Assembly: GCF_012910885.1 (NCBI RefSeq)
Contig: NZ_WTVM01000008.1
Coordinates: 1 to 57,864 of the forward strand
Direction of reading: 5' to 3'
Length of the DNA stretch: 57,864 bases
DNA from: Azoarcus taiwanensis
Lineage (GTDB): Bacteria > Pseudomonadota > Gammaproteobacteria > Burkholderiales > Rhodocyclaceae
The notes beneath the pieces were generated by a model, which was not told the origin of the DNA, searched no databases, and worked only from the letters and a program-made list of their open reading frames with translations. The first letter of the stretch is position 1. Each line of letters opens with the position of its first letter. Both the position numbers and the translations under genes were made by a program. Shown in pieces: positions 1-8,173 of the stretch.

Positions 1-393
1 CACCAGCTCGATCAGGGTGTCGTTGAACATCCGCCCGCCGTCCAGAAAGCCGGTTGCCACGAAAAACGTCGCCGGCAGGCCGTGGCGATTCAGAATCGGC
101 CAGGCTTCGGTCAGGTTGTCTGCGTAGCCGTCGTCAAAAGTGATGCACGCCGCGCGTGCAGGCAGGCGCCCCTCTTGCAGCAGACGCCCCGCTTCGGCAA
201 GCGGCAGGACCTGGAAATGGCGCTTGACCAGGGCCATCTGCCAGTCAAAGGCCGCCCGGTCGGGCGTATCGGGCAACAAGGCATCCGGCGCCGCCAGCAC
301 CCGGTGGTAGATCAGAATTGTCAGTCGCCCACGCGTGCCAGCGGGCGAGGCCAAGGCCAATGCAGCGGTCAGGGGATGAAACATTGTCCTCAT
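1..393 (-). CDS. polysaccharide deacetylase, 3' end cut by window edge
   Basis: The reading frame is open from an ATG at 393 to the left edge (131 codons) and continues outside the window. The translated start has a short N-terminal stretch, then LTILIYHR and, near residue 88, ITFDDGYADN. This is the first metal-binding motif of the NodB/carbohydrate esterase 4 fold, and PATFFVATGF follows it as expected. The family removes N- or O-acetyl groups from polysaccharides; in this locus the substrate would be the exopolysaccharide or its lipid-linked precursor. The ATG overlaps the stop of the upstream adenylate-forming enzyme by 4 bases (ATGA), so the two are translationally coupled. The C-terminal motifs cannot be seen. 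Family call is firm; substrate is inferred. Confidence 0.85.
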   Translation of the reverse strand, partial: MRTMFHPLTAALALASPAGTRGRLTILIYHRVLAAPDALLPDTPDRAAFDWQMALVKRHFQVLPLAEAGRLLQEGRLPARAACITFDDGYADNLTEAWPILNRHGLPATFFVATGFLDGGRMFNDTLIELV

Positions 394-1787
394 GCCTCGG
401 TGCGTGCAGTTTTGACCTGCTGTGTTGTGCTGTCAGGGCGGGGAACATTGCAGATGATATGTCGGAACTTGCCGTTGGGCAGAGGGGGAATCGTCTCCAC
501 CTGCTTCACGTCGACCCGTGTCCACTCGCCCAGCAAGCGTTTCAGATGGGAAGTCAGCGTGTCCGTGCAGGCCTTCGTCAGCCGCCCTTCAAGGCTGAGC
601 AGCACGGTTACAGCGTCAATTGTCTGCTGCTCGATCCGGTAGGCCCGCAAACCGGGGATGTCGCGCATCAGGTGGTTGACCGCGCTCCCGTGAATCCACG
701 CGCCGTTCGCGCTGACCAGCCCGTCGTTTGCCCGGCCGGCCAACTTTTGCAGCAATGGCAAGCTGCGCCCACAGGGGCAGGGCGCGCCACCGAGCACGCC
801 CCTGTCGCCGGTACGATAGCGAATGAACGGAAACTCCGGCCCTGCGAGGTTGGTGACGACGATGTCGCCTTCCTCTCCGTCGGCAAGCGGCCTTCCGTTG
901 TCATCCACCACCTCCACCACAACCTCCTCGGCGGTGATGTGCAGCCCGCCGTGCGGACACTCGCGGGCGATGAAGCCCGCGTCACGGGCGCCGTATTCAT
1001 TGGCCACTCCGCAACCGAACGCGCCGGAGATCGCTTCGCGCCACTCCGGGCGCAACACCTCGGAGGTGCAGAACGCCACCCGAATCCCGACATCGTCCAT
1101 GCGTTTGCCAGTTTCGCGGGCGCGGAATGCCAGCTGGGCAAGCGCGGACGGGTAGCCGAACAGCATCCGTGGGCGAAAGTCGCGCATTCTGGTGAGAATT
1201 TCGTCCATCCGCGCCACGTTGAGCCCGTGTGTCGGAATTAGCCACGAGCGTAACAGTGCATCGCGCAGCGCCCGCACCCGGTCCTGATGGCCGGCCTCTA
1301 TCGCCGAACCCCACAGCACTGCCTCGCGGTCGCCAAAGTCCACGTCCCACCAACGGGTAGCACGCCACTTGGCGGCGATATCAAAGGCCACGCGATGTCG
1401 CGCCAGCAAGAAGGTCAGCGGCTCGCCGGAAGAACCACTCGTGCGCTGCACCGCCAGTCCGCTTGCACCTTCGGCTTTCAGCTGGCCGAAATTCGCGCGG
1501 ATCAGCTCCTTGTCGCTGGTCGGCAACGCTGCCAGAAGGGCCGGGTCGGCAAAGTCCTTGGCGCTCAAGCCACGCGCTTGAAAGAGCTCCCGGTAAAACG
1601 GCACTTGGGCACTGACTTGCGCCATGAAATCGACCAATCGCCTCCCTTGGTCGGCACGCAAGGCCTCGGGCGACAACCACTGAGTGCGCTCTATCTCGCG
1701 CAGAATCGCAACCGTGTCATGCCGCTTCAAACGCTCGTGCAGCGGGAACAGTAGTAACGAAACCAGGTGGGTGTACGCGGTGCCCAA
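390..1787 (-). CDS. CapK/PaaK-like adenylate-forming enzyme
   Basis: 465 aa, resembling phenylacetate-CoA ligase and the capsule protein CapK. Visible motifs are the AMP-binding loop TSGSSGEP at residues 116-123, NEYGARDAG near 263-271, and RYRTGD near 323-328, followed by a CPCGRSLP segment as in PaaK relatives. The family activates a carboxylic acid with ATP, usually on the way to a thioester; CapK-like members in polysaccharide loci have no settled substrate. It lies just upstream of, and overlaps, the partial deacetylase gene on the same strand, so both probably form the 5' part of a leftward operon leaving the window. Membership of the adenylate-forming family is clear; the acid it activates is unknown. 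Confidence 0.85.
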   Translation of the reverse strand: MGTAYTHLVSLLLFPLHERLKRHDTVAILREIERTQWLSPEALRADQGRRLVDFMAQVSAQVPFYRELFQARGLSAKDFADPALLAALPTSDKELIRANFGQLKAEGASGLAVQRTSGSSGEPLTFLLARHRVAFDIAAKWRATRWWDVDFGDREAVLWGSAIEAGHQDRVRALRDALLRSWLIPTHGLNVARMDEILTRMRDFRPRMLFGYPSALAQLAFRARETGKRMDDVGIRVAFCTSEVLRPEWREAISGAFGCGVANEYGARDAGFIARECPHGGLHITAEEVVVEVVDDNGRPLADGEEGDIVVTNLAGPEFPFIRYRTGDRGVLGGAPCPCGRSLPLLQKLAGRANDGLVSANGAWIHGSAVNHLMRDIPGLRAYRIEQQTIDAVTVLLSLEGRLTKACTDTLTSHLKRLLGEWTRVDVKQVETIPPLPNGKFRHIICNVPRPDSTTQQVKTARTEA

Positions 1788-1831
1788 ATCAAACTTTCTC
1801 CATTATGTTGTCGCGGAGCTCAGTCGAGCCG

Positions 1832-1854
1832 GTAGGAGCGGCGTGAGCCGCGAA
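1832..1854. repeat. single REP element
   Basis: The sequence gtaggagcggcgtgagccgc plus gaa is one arm of the REP palindrome found at eight other places in this window. Here only one arm is present, with no inverted partner within 100 bases. It sits in the 341-base divergent gap between the leftward CapK-like gene and the rightward glycosyltransferase operon. I see no other convincing element in that gap apart from presumptive promoters. Confidence 0.8.
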
Positions 1855-2128
1855 CTCCGAGCCGGCATGCTCAGCAATCACGACCGGTCTTGCTGACACA
1901 CGGCCTGACCGCACTGCCAAACCGGGTGTCGGAAGGCACAGGAAATACGTCGAGAGAAGCACCATGATCCAATCGGAAAGCAGCATGTGCTGATATTCGA
2001 CAACACAGTCATTTTGCGGACGCAAGTCGCACCCACCATCTCCAATAACCGTTAGCATTATGCACTGTGGCTTGTCGCCCAAGTGTCAGGTGAAGAGCCG
2101 CTCTGTGCTTTTTCGGGTGATATCGTTC

Positions 2129-3235
2129 ATGAACTGGTCGGATTTGCGGGTAGCCATCGTTGGACCTTTGCCGCCCCCAGCCGGTGGTATGGCGAACCAG
2201 ACGCGTCAACTCGCCGAGTTGCTGCAGGGGGAGGGGGCTTACGTGGACGTGGTGCAGGTCAATCCTCCCTACAAGCCGGCGTGGGTGGCCAACCTGAAAG
2301 GACTCCGCGCCGTTTTTCGCCTCATTCCCTACTTCTTCCGGTTGTGGAATGCCACCGGCCGAGCCAATCTGGTGCACGTGATGGCGAATTCAGGTTGGTC
2401 CTGGCATCTGTTTGCGGCACCTGCTGTGTGGGTCGCCTCGCTAAGAGGGGTCCCGGTTGTCGTCAACTACCGGGGTGGAGAAGCCGATCGCTTTCTCTCG
2501 AAGCATGCGTCCATTGTCAGGGCGACGATGCGTCGGGCTTCATCGTTGGTGCTGCCCTCGGGCTTCTTGCTCGAGGTGTTCGCGTGTCATGGGATGCGGG
2601 GCAGGATCGTGCCGAACATCGTCAATGTGGAGCGCTTTCAGCCAGATGCCGAGCACTCACTCGATCCCTCCGCGCCTCATCTCGTCGTGGCACGCAATCT
2701 CGAGCACATCTACGGCAACGACATCGCGTTGAAGGCGTTTGCCAAAGTCCTTGAGGTGATTCCCGGCGCCCGACTATCGATTGCGGGCTCAGGCCCGGAG
2801 CTGGCCAGTTTGACGGCTCTGGCCGAGCAGCTCGGCGTCTCCGAAAGAGTCAGCTTCACGGGACGACTCGACCGCGATGAGATGGCTGCGCTCTACCGGC
2901 AGGCCGACGTAATGCTCAACCCTACCCGTGTCGACAACATGCCCAACTCCGTGCTCGAGGCGATGGCAAGCGGCCTGCCGGTGGTAGCAACGTCCGTTGG
3001 CGGAGTGCCGTTCATCGTAGAACATGAGAGGACAGCGTTGCTTGTGCCAGCGGACGATGAGGATGCGTTGGCATCGGAGACTTTGCGCTTGCTGCGTGAC
3101 CCGGAACTCCGGGCCCGACTCTCCCGGGCAGGGGTCGCCTCGGCCAGGGAGTATCGATGGAGCGACGTTCGGACGAAGCTGGCCGATGTGTACCAGGCTG
3201 CCTCGATGCAGGAACTGATCAGGGGGGCGGCATGA
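2129..3235 (+). CDS. glycosyltransferase family 4
   Basis: 368 aa from the ATG at 2129. The frame is open further upstream (possible start 2060), but the conserved GT4 N-terminus begins at LRVAIVGPLPPPAGGM, right after this ATG. The C-terminal half has the GT-B nucleotide-sugar site: VARNLEHIYGND for the linker strand, SIAGSGPE, and DNMPNSVLEAMASGLPVV, which carries the acidic residue contacting the donor sugar. It would transfer a sugar from a nucleotide donor onto the growing lipid-linked exopolysaccharide unit on the cytoplasmic face. It is the first gene of a tight rightward operon and its stop overlaps the next start by 4 bases. Donor and acceptor are unknown. Confidence 0.9.
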   Translation: MNWSDLRVAIVGPLPPPAGGMANQTRQLAELLQGEGAYVDVVQVNPPYKPAWVANLKGLRAVFRLIPYFFRLWNATGRANLVHVMANSGWSWHLFAAPAVWVASLRGVPVVVNYRGGEADRFLSKHASIVRATMRRASSLVLPSGFLLEVFACHGMRGRIVPNIVNVERFQPDAEHSLDPSAPHLVVARNLEHIYGNDIALKAFAKVLEVIPGARLSIAGSGPELASLTALAEQLGVSERVSFTGRLDRDEMAALYRQADVMLNPTRVDNMPNSVLEAMASGLPVVATSVGGVPFIVEHERTALLVPADDEDALASETLRLLRDPELRARLSRAGVASAREYRWSDVRTKLADVYQAASMQELIRGAA

Positions 3236-4062
3236 GCCTGTCTGCTGGCTTCCTGAAAGGGTCTCGCGGTCCCCTGTTTTACACACTGCACTCAACATCA
3301 ACAAGTCCGAGGTGCCGTGGTGTAGTGCTCGTTGCGCAGCCCTTTGCCGAGGAGCAGAACAAATCCCGCAGAATGGTTGCGTTGCAGGCACGCGCCCTGG
3401 CCTTGGACGGTTGGGTCGTGATGGTGCCGGACCTCTACGGATGCGGCGACAGTCATGGCGACTTCGGCGAGGCCGACTGGCAAGGATGGCTGGACGACCT
3501 CGACGCTTGCCTCACCCATCTGCGCCGGACTCACGGAGGTCCGGTGGTGTGTCTGGGGGTTCGCGCCGGCTGCCTGCTGCTGTCGCAGTTCGCGCAGCAG
3601 CGAGATGCGCTTGAGCCTGTGGCTACCATCTTCTGGCAACCGGTGCTGGACGGAAACCTCTTTCTGATGCAGTTTCTTCGTTTGCGCGTGGCCGCCGGGA
3701 TGATTGGCGGCAATAAGGAAAGTACCAGGGATTTGCGCGCGAGGCTTACGGCAGGCGAGTCGCTGGAGATTGCCGGCTACATGCTTTCACCCAAGCTGGC
3801 CTCAGGCCTTGCGGAATCACGGCTGGAAGCGCCGAGAACGGGGCCGGTGCATTGGTTCGAAGTCGTGTCCTCGGACGATGCTGGTCTGTCAGTCCAGAGC
3901 AGCAAGTGCATCGACGAATGGCGAAGCTCAGGCATAGAGGTGCATGCCACAACCTGCACAGGTGAGCCGTTCTGGAGTGCCCAGGAGATTCGGGAGGTGC
4001 CGAGCTTGATCGAGCTCACGCGGGCAGCGGTGGCTGACGCCGAAAGCGGAGTGCCAGCATGA
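3232..4062 (+). CDS. exosortase A system-associated hydrolase 2
   Basis: 276 aa, an alpha/beta-hydrolase fold protein matching the family named hydrolase 2 of the exosortase A system (TIGR03101 type). Typical features are VVLVAQPFAEEQNKSRRM near the N-terminus and VPDLYGCGDSHGDFGEADW. The nucleophile elbow reads LGVRAGCL: the usual Ser of G-x-S-x-G is Arg, so classical serine esterase chemistry is doubtful unless another residue serves. I chose the ATG at 3232 because it overlaps the previous stop (ATGA) and the longer frame reads back through the glycosyltransferase. It overlaps hydrolase 1 by 4 bases. The role in exopolysaccharide production is known only by association. Confidence 0.88.
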   Translation: MSLSAGFLKGSRGPLFYTLHSTSTSPRCRGVVLVAQPFAEEQNKSRRMVALQARALALDGWVVMVPDLYGCGDSHGDFGEADWQGWLDDLDACLTHLRRTHGGPVVCLGVRAGCLLLSQFAQQRDALEPVATIFWQPVLDGNLFLMQFLRLRVAAGMIGGNKESTRDLRARLTAGESLEIAGYMLSPKLASGLAESRLEAPRTGPVHWFEVVSSDDAGLSVQSSKCIDEWRSSGIEVHATTCTGEPFWSAQEIREVPSLIELTRAAVADAESGVPA

Positions 4063-5012
4063 CGGAACGTGCCATCATTTTCGACCGCCAGGGTGACGAA
4101 CTGATCGGCATACTCCATCCCGGTCAGTCCGAAGCACGGGTAGGTGTGCTCGTCATCGTAGGCGGCCCCCAATACCGCGTTGGCAGTCACAGGCAATTCG
4201 TACTGTTGGCGCGAGCCCTTGCTGCCGCCGGTATCCCTGCGTTCCGTTTCGACTATCGCGGGATGGGAGACGCCTCAGGAACAATGCGTAGCTTCGAGGA
4301 GGTGCAAGACGATATCGCCGCGGCCATCGACAGCTTCGTCGGGAGTGCGCCGACACTGGAAAAGGTGGTGTTGTGGGGGCTATGCGACGCTGCATCCGCT
4401 GCGATCGACTACGGTTGGCGCGACCCCCGTGTGGCGGGCCTTGTACTGCTCAATCCTTGGGTGCGAACGGAAGAAGGGCTGGCCAAGACCTTTCTCAAGC
4501 ACTACTACCTGCAGCGACTCACGAGCCTGACCTTCTGGTCGGGTTTGTGCCGGGGCAGGGTGAATCCGCTTACCTCGCTGCGCTCATTACTCATTCACGT
4601 CCGCAAGGCTGCGGGAGGTCAGTCCGAGTCCCCGGCCAATGGGCTCGACACCATGCTGGTGCCAGCATCGGATAGCCAGGACCGCCGCATCGAACAAACG
4701 CCACTAAAACCCGGCGAAACACTTCCGGTGCGAATGGCCGAGGGCTGGCGGCGCTTCAAGGGCCGCATACTGCTGATCCTGAGCGGCAATGACCTGACTG
4801 CCGCCGAGTTTCTCGAGACTGTGGGCTCATCCGACGCCTGGAGCGGCTTGCTCGAGGCACCGAATGTCAGTCGCCGTGACCTTCCCGATGCGACGCACAC
4901 CTTCTCCTGTCATGCGTGGCGTGCGCAGGTCGAGCACTGGACTCTGGAATGGCTGGGCGCCGAACCGGCGGTCGCTTGGACGACGGCATCCGTGGTCGAA
5001 CCCAGGGCATGA
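4059..5012 (+). CDS. exosortase A system-associated hydrolase 1
   Basis: 317 aa, alpha/beta hydrolase matching hydrolase 1 of the exosortase A system (TIGR03100 type). It has VLVIVGGPQYRVGSHRQFVLLA near the start, with each stretch as in the family, then FRFDYRGMGDASG. The nucleophile elbow reads WGLCDAAS, so Cys probably occupies the nucleophile position. The late SRRDLPDATHTFS segment supplies the expected catalytic His. The start overlaps the hydrolase 2 stop by 4 bases. The two hydrolases are regularly adjacent in XrtA loci; whether they act on acyl groups of the polysaccharide or of a carrier has not been shown to my knowledge. Confidence 0.9.
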   Translation: MTERAIIFDRQGDELIGILHPGQSEARVGVLVIVGGPQYRVGSHRQFVLLARALAAAGIPAFRFDYRGMGDASGTMRSFEEVQDDIAAAIDSFVGSAPTLEKVVLWGLCDAASAAIDYGWRDPRVAGLVLLNPWVRTEEGLAKTFLKHYYLQRLTSLTFWSGLCRGRVNPLTSLRSLLIHVRKAAGGQSESPANGLDTMLVPASDSQDRRIEQTPLKPGETLPVRMAEGWRRFKGRILLILSGNDLTAAEFLETVGSSDAWSGLLEAPNVSRRDLPDATHTFSCHAWRAQVEHWTLEWLGAEPAVAWTTASVVEPRA

Positions 5013-5040
5013 ACGATATCCGGATGAACAAGCCATATCC

Positions 5041-6036
5041 ATGAAAACTCGCGTTCATATCACCGTCGATACTGAGTTCAACATAGCCGGCGCGTTCAGC
5101 GATGCCGTGAATTGCAGGCCAGTCGGTCCGCAGTCGGTCTATTGTCGAACCAACGAACAGTCACATGGGCTCGGCTATCTTCTGGATACCCTGAATCGCT
5201 TCGGTCACAAGGGAACGTTCTTTGTCGAAGCGCTCAACACCATCTATTTCGGAGACGAACCGATGGGGGGGATCGCAAAGAGTCTTCATGCATCGGGCCA
5301 CGATGTTCAGCTTCATCTTCATCCATGCTGGACTTACTTCCGTCACGAAGACTGGGCGTCCCGGCTGCAAGTCGAGCGACCAAATGACAACATATGCCGT
5401 CGGACCGAAGATGAAATTGTCGAGCTTATTCAACATGGACTTGCGGCCTTCAGTCGCTGGGGTATTCCGGCCCCGACCGTCTTGCGAACCGGGGGGTTGA
5501 AGGTCAACGAGGCCGTCTATCGCGCGATGGGCCGCTGCGGCCTCCTACGAGCGTCAAACGTTGGAGTCGGAATATACCGCCCGGATGACTCAAGCCTTCA
5601 ACTCTATGCAGGCAATCACGACGTCGAACACGTACTGGAAACACCGGTCACAACCTATACTGATTTCACGGTGTGGCGGCGGCGACATCTCAAATGTCTG
5701 ACCCTGACCGGTTCATCATGGCCTGAGATTCGGACGGTCTTGTTACAGGCGAGAAGGTCCGGGCTTTCGGACGTGGTTCTGCTTACGCATCCCTTCGAGT
5801 TTGTGAAGCATCGAGACCGCACCTACGAGAAGCTGTTTCCGGACAGGATTAACCGAGAGCGATTGCTGAGGTTGTGTGATTATCTCGCCGGAAATGCCGA
5901 GTTCGAGGTCGCTACCATGGGAGCGCCGGCGCCCACGCTGCGAAAAGGGCAGAATCCATTGTTGCGTACCCCCGTCAGATACGCACTGCCACGCATGGTG
6001 GCGAATGCGGTGAACCACGCTGTGATGCGCTTTTGA
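5041..6036 (+). CDS. polysaccharide deacetylase-like protein
   Basis: 331 aa from the ATG at 5041. The open frame extends upstream to 4864, but that part overlaps hydrolase 1 in another frame and has no family character. MKTRVHITVDTEF at the N-terminus corresponds to the first NodB motif with the catalytic and metal Asp residues. HDVQLHLHPCW supplies the two metal-binding His residues, and VLLTHPFEFV is the late His motif. It is a divergent member of the NodB fold, shorter and different from the other deacetylases in the window. It lies 28 bases after hydrolase 1 and overlaps the following frame, so it is part of the same operon. Confidence 0.82.
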   Translation: MKTRVHITVDTEFNIAGAFSDAVNCRPVGPQSVYCRTNEQSHGLGYLLDTLNRFGHKGTFFVEALNTIYFGDEPMGGIAKSLHASGHDVQLHLHPCWTYFRHEDWASRLQVERPNDNICRRTEDEIVELIQHGLAAFSRWGIPAPTVLRTGGLKVNEAVYRAMGRCGLLRASNVGVGIYRPDDSSLQLYAGNHDVEHVLETPVTTYTDFTVWRRRHLKCLTLTGSSWPEIRTVLLQARRSGLSDVVLLTHPFEFVKHRDRTYEKLFPDRINRERLLRLCDYLAGNAEFEVATMGAPAPTLRKGQNPLLRTPVRYALPRMVANAVNHAVMRF

Positions 6037-6062
6037 GAAACCTCGGAATGGGACTCTCCAGT

Positions 6063-6749
6063 ATGAAAAATGATTCCGCGATGGGACTCGGCGCGCCTGC
6101 ACTGCGCAGGGTCAGGGTACTCGGGCTTCTTTTCCTCCTGCTCGCAGCATGGGCGCTGCCGTCGGTCGGGTTTGCCCAGACGAGTGTGGTCTGCCCGCCG
6201 CTGGAGCGGAGGTTTGGGCCGCATGACTATCTGAACCCTTCCTCCCGCCAGCGCTTTCTCAATCTTGTGGAAAGACATCATTTCACGGATCGAGTCAGGA
6301 ACATGAATCCGCGGGGCGATACCGGTTCATTAATCGGCGACATCCAGTACACGCTCAACTGGTTTCCAAATCATCATGAGGCACTGGATCTCTTCGCCCG
6401 GCTGGCGGTACGTGAGCAAAACCCCCAGCCGCTGGGCGCTAGCGCACACATCGACTGTCGATTTCAGTGGGCACGCCAGGTTAATCCGCGTGATGAAATG
6501 GTGCCGATGATTCAAGGGCTCTATTTCCATCGTCTTGGCCGCAACAGCGACGCCATCAGGCAGTTTGAACAGGCGGTGGTTCTCGGGCCCAACAATGCAA
6601 CGGTCAGATACAACTTTGGCCTTGTCCTCGTTCAGGCCAGGCGCTTCGAAGAGGCCCGGGAGCAGGCGCGTGCAGCCTATGCATTGGGTTTTCCGCTCCC
6701 CGGGTTGAGAGATCAGTTACGGCGGGCCGGTTATCCTCTTGGAGATTGA
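6063..6749 (+). CDS. exported TPR-repeat protein
   Basis: About 228 aa from the ATG at 6063; alternatives are ATG 6048 and TTG 6033, the latter overlapping the previous stop. The N-terminus has a basic stretch, then a hydrophobic core (LLFLLLAAWALPSVGFA) and likely cleavage near GFAQT, so it should enter the periplasm. The C-terminal half contains tetratricopeptide units: YFHRLGRNSDAIRQFEQAV followed by NNATVRYNFGLVLVQARRFE. TPR proteins of this kind scaffold polysaccharide assembly complexes. It lies between the deacetylase and the O-ligase-like gene, 6 bases before the latter. Exact function is not recognisable. Confidence 0.75.
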   Translation: MKNDSAMGLGAPALRRVRVLGLLFLLLAAWALPSVGFAQTSVVCPPLERRFGPHDYLNPSSRQRFLNLVERHHFTDRVRNMNPRGDTGSLIGDIQYTLNWFPNHHEALDLFARLAVREQNPQPLGASAHIDCRFQWARQVNPRDEMVPMIQGLYFHRLGRNSDAIRQFEQAVVLGPNNATVRYNFGLVLVQARRFEEAREQARAAYALGFPLPGLRDQLRRAGYPLGD

Positions 6750-6755
6750 GCCTCG

Positions 6756-8162
6756 ATGCGCGACCTTCTGCTCTTCGGCATCATCGTCGGACTTATTCCC
6801 TTCATCCTGCGGCGACCGTGGCTCGGTGTCGTGGCCTGGTTCTGGATCGGTTTGATGGTTCCACAGGCACACACCTGGGGTTTCATGCGGACTTTCCCTC
6901 TGGCAATGCTCATCGGTGGGGTAACGCTCGCCGCGTTGGTCGTCAACCGTGATCGGCGCAATCTGCCGATGACGCGCGAGATGGTCATGATGTTCGTGCT
7001 GGCGGCCTACATGACGATGACCACCTATTTCGCGGTGTACCGCTCCGGTGCGTGGGCTCAGTGGGAGAGCGTGATGAAGATCTTGCTGATGACCTTCGTC
7101 ACACCAATGTTGATTTTTGGGCCGCGACGGATTGTGTGGGTCATTCTGGTTACGGTGGTGTCGCTGGGGTTCTATGGTTTCAAGGGCGGGCTTTTTACCA
7201 TCTCCACCGGGGGCAGCTACATGGTGCTCGGGCCACCCAGGTCGTTCATCTCGGGCAATACGTACATTGGGCTCGCCATGGTCATGGTGCTGCCGCTCAT
7301 TCTGGTTACCGCGCGGTTCTTCAATGAACGCTGGTTCGATTTGGGCTGGCCCCTGAAACAGAGCTGGTACAAGGGAATAGGGCTCGGGTTCTATGCCATG
7401 TTCTGGCTTACGGGCCTGGCGATCATCGCCACCTATTCGCGTGGGGCTTGGTTGGGTTTGCTCGCAGTTGCGCCCTTCGTCTTTCTGCGTATGCGACGAA
7501 AGTGGGCGATCGTCGCAGCGGCCGTGCTCGCTCTGGGTGTGGTCGGAATTGCGGCGCCCGACCGAATGGTCGAGCGGTGGCAGACCATCGGTGGCTACGA
7601 GGAAGACACTTCCGCAATGCAACGTATCCAGTCCTGGGGCGCCAACTGGAACATGGCGGTCGAACGCCCGTTGACTGGGATGGGCTTCAGAAACGTTGAG
7701 ATGGGGTACGCGTGGTGGATTTCGTACGCGAATTTCGAGGGCTACTGGCGGCACGCCTTGTCGCCCCATAGCATCTATTTCCAGATGCTCGGCCAGCACG
7801 GTTTCGGCGGTCTGTTCGTGTTCCTAACCTTGATCGCGTTTACTTGGCTGACGCTGGGACGAATCAAGAGACAAGCGAAAAAGGCCGACCAAAAGTGGCT
7901 GTCGGAGTACGCTTGGGCGATTCAGATTGCCTTTATCGGTTACCTGGTGTCAGGCGCGTTCCTGGACGTTGCCTATTTCAACCTTGTGTACGCCTTCATT
8001 GCGCTCGCAATTATCATGCGTCGCGAACTGGACGAAACTGCGGCCTTCAGTCCGGCTCAGTACCGACCTGTCTCACTACCCGCCGGTACTCAGGCGATTG
8101 GCGCAGGCGCACGGACTCAAGGGGTCGCGGCAGTGGGTGGAATGCACGTCAGGCGAGACTAA
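6756..8162 (+). CDS. putative O-glycosylation ligase, exosortase A system-associated
   Basis: 468 aa integral membrane protein with roughly ten hydrophobic segments. It matches the Wzy/WaaL-like family named PEP-system O-glycosylation ligase (TIGR03097 type). Family features seen are the N-terminal FGIIVGLIPFILRRPWLGV, the HTWGFMRTFPLAML segment, a large periplasmic loop around IATYSRGAWLG, and LSPHSIYFQMLGQHG, where the conserved His of O-antigen ligases lies. It probably polymerises or transfers lipid-linked glycan at the periplasmic face. It is the last gene of the rightward operon and ends 11 bases from the convergent deacetylase gene. Confidence 0.9.
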   Translation: MRDLLLFGIIVGLIPFILRRPWLGVVAWFWIGLMVPQAHTWGFMRTFPLAMLIGGVTLAALVVNRDRRNLPMTREMVMMFVLAAYMTMTTYFAVYRSGAWAQWESVMKILLMTFVTPMLIFGPRRIVWVILVTVVSLGFYGFKGGLFTISTGGSYMVLGPPRSFISGNTYIGLAMVMVLPLILVTARFFNERWFDLGWPLKQSWYKGIGLGFYAMFWLTGLAIIATYSRGAWLGLLAVAPFVFLRMRRKWAIVAAAVLALGVVGIAAPDRMVERWQTIGGYEEDTSAMQRIQSWGANWNMAVERPLTGMGFRNVEMGYAWWISYANFEGYWRHALSPHSIYFQMLGQHGFGGLFVFLTLIAFTWLTLGRIKRQAKKADQKWLSEYAWAIQIAFIGYLVSGAFLDVAYFNLVYAFIALAIIMRRELDETAAFSPAQYRPVSLPAGTQAIGAGARTQGVAAVGGMHVRRD

Positions 8163-8173
8163 TACCCGGTGTG

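Noticed and set aside
6717-7799. 360-codon frame opposite the O-ligase gene
   Set aside because: The predicted protein is charged and His/Pro-rich with no family motif, and the opposite strand encodes a clear membrane protein.
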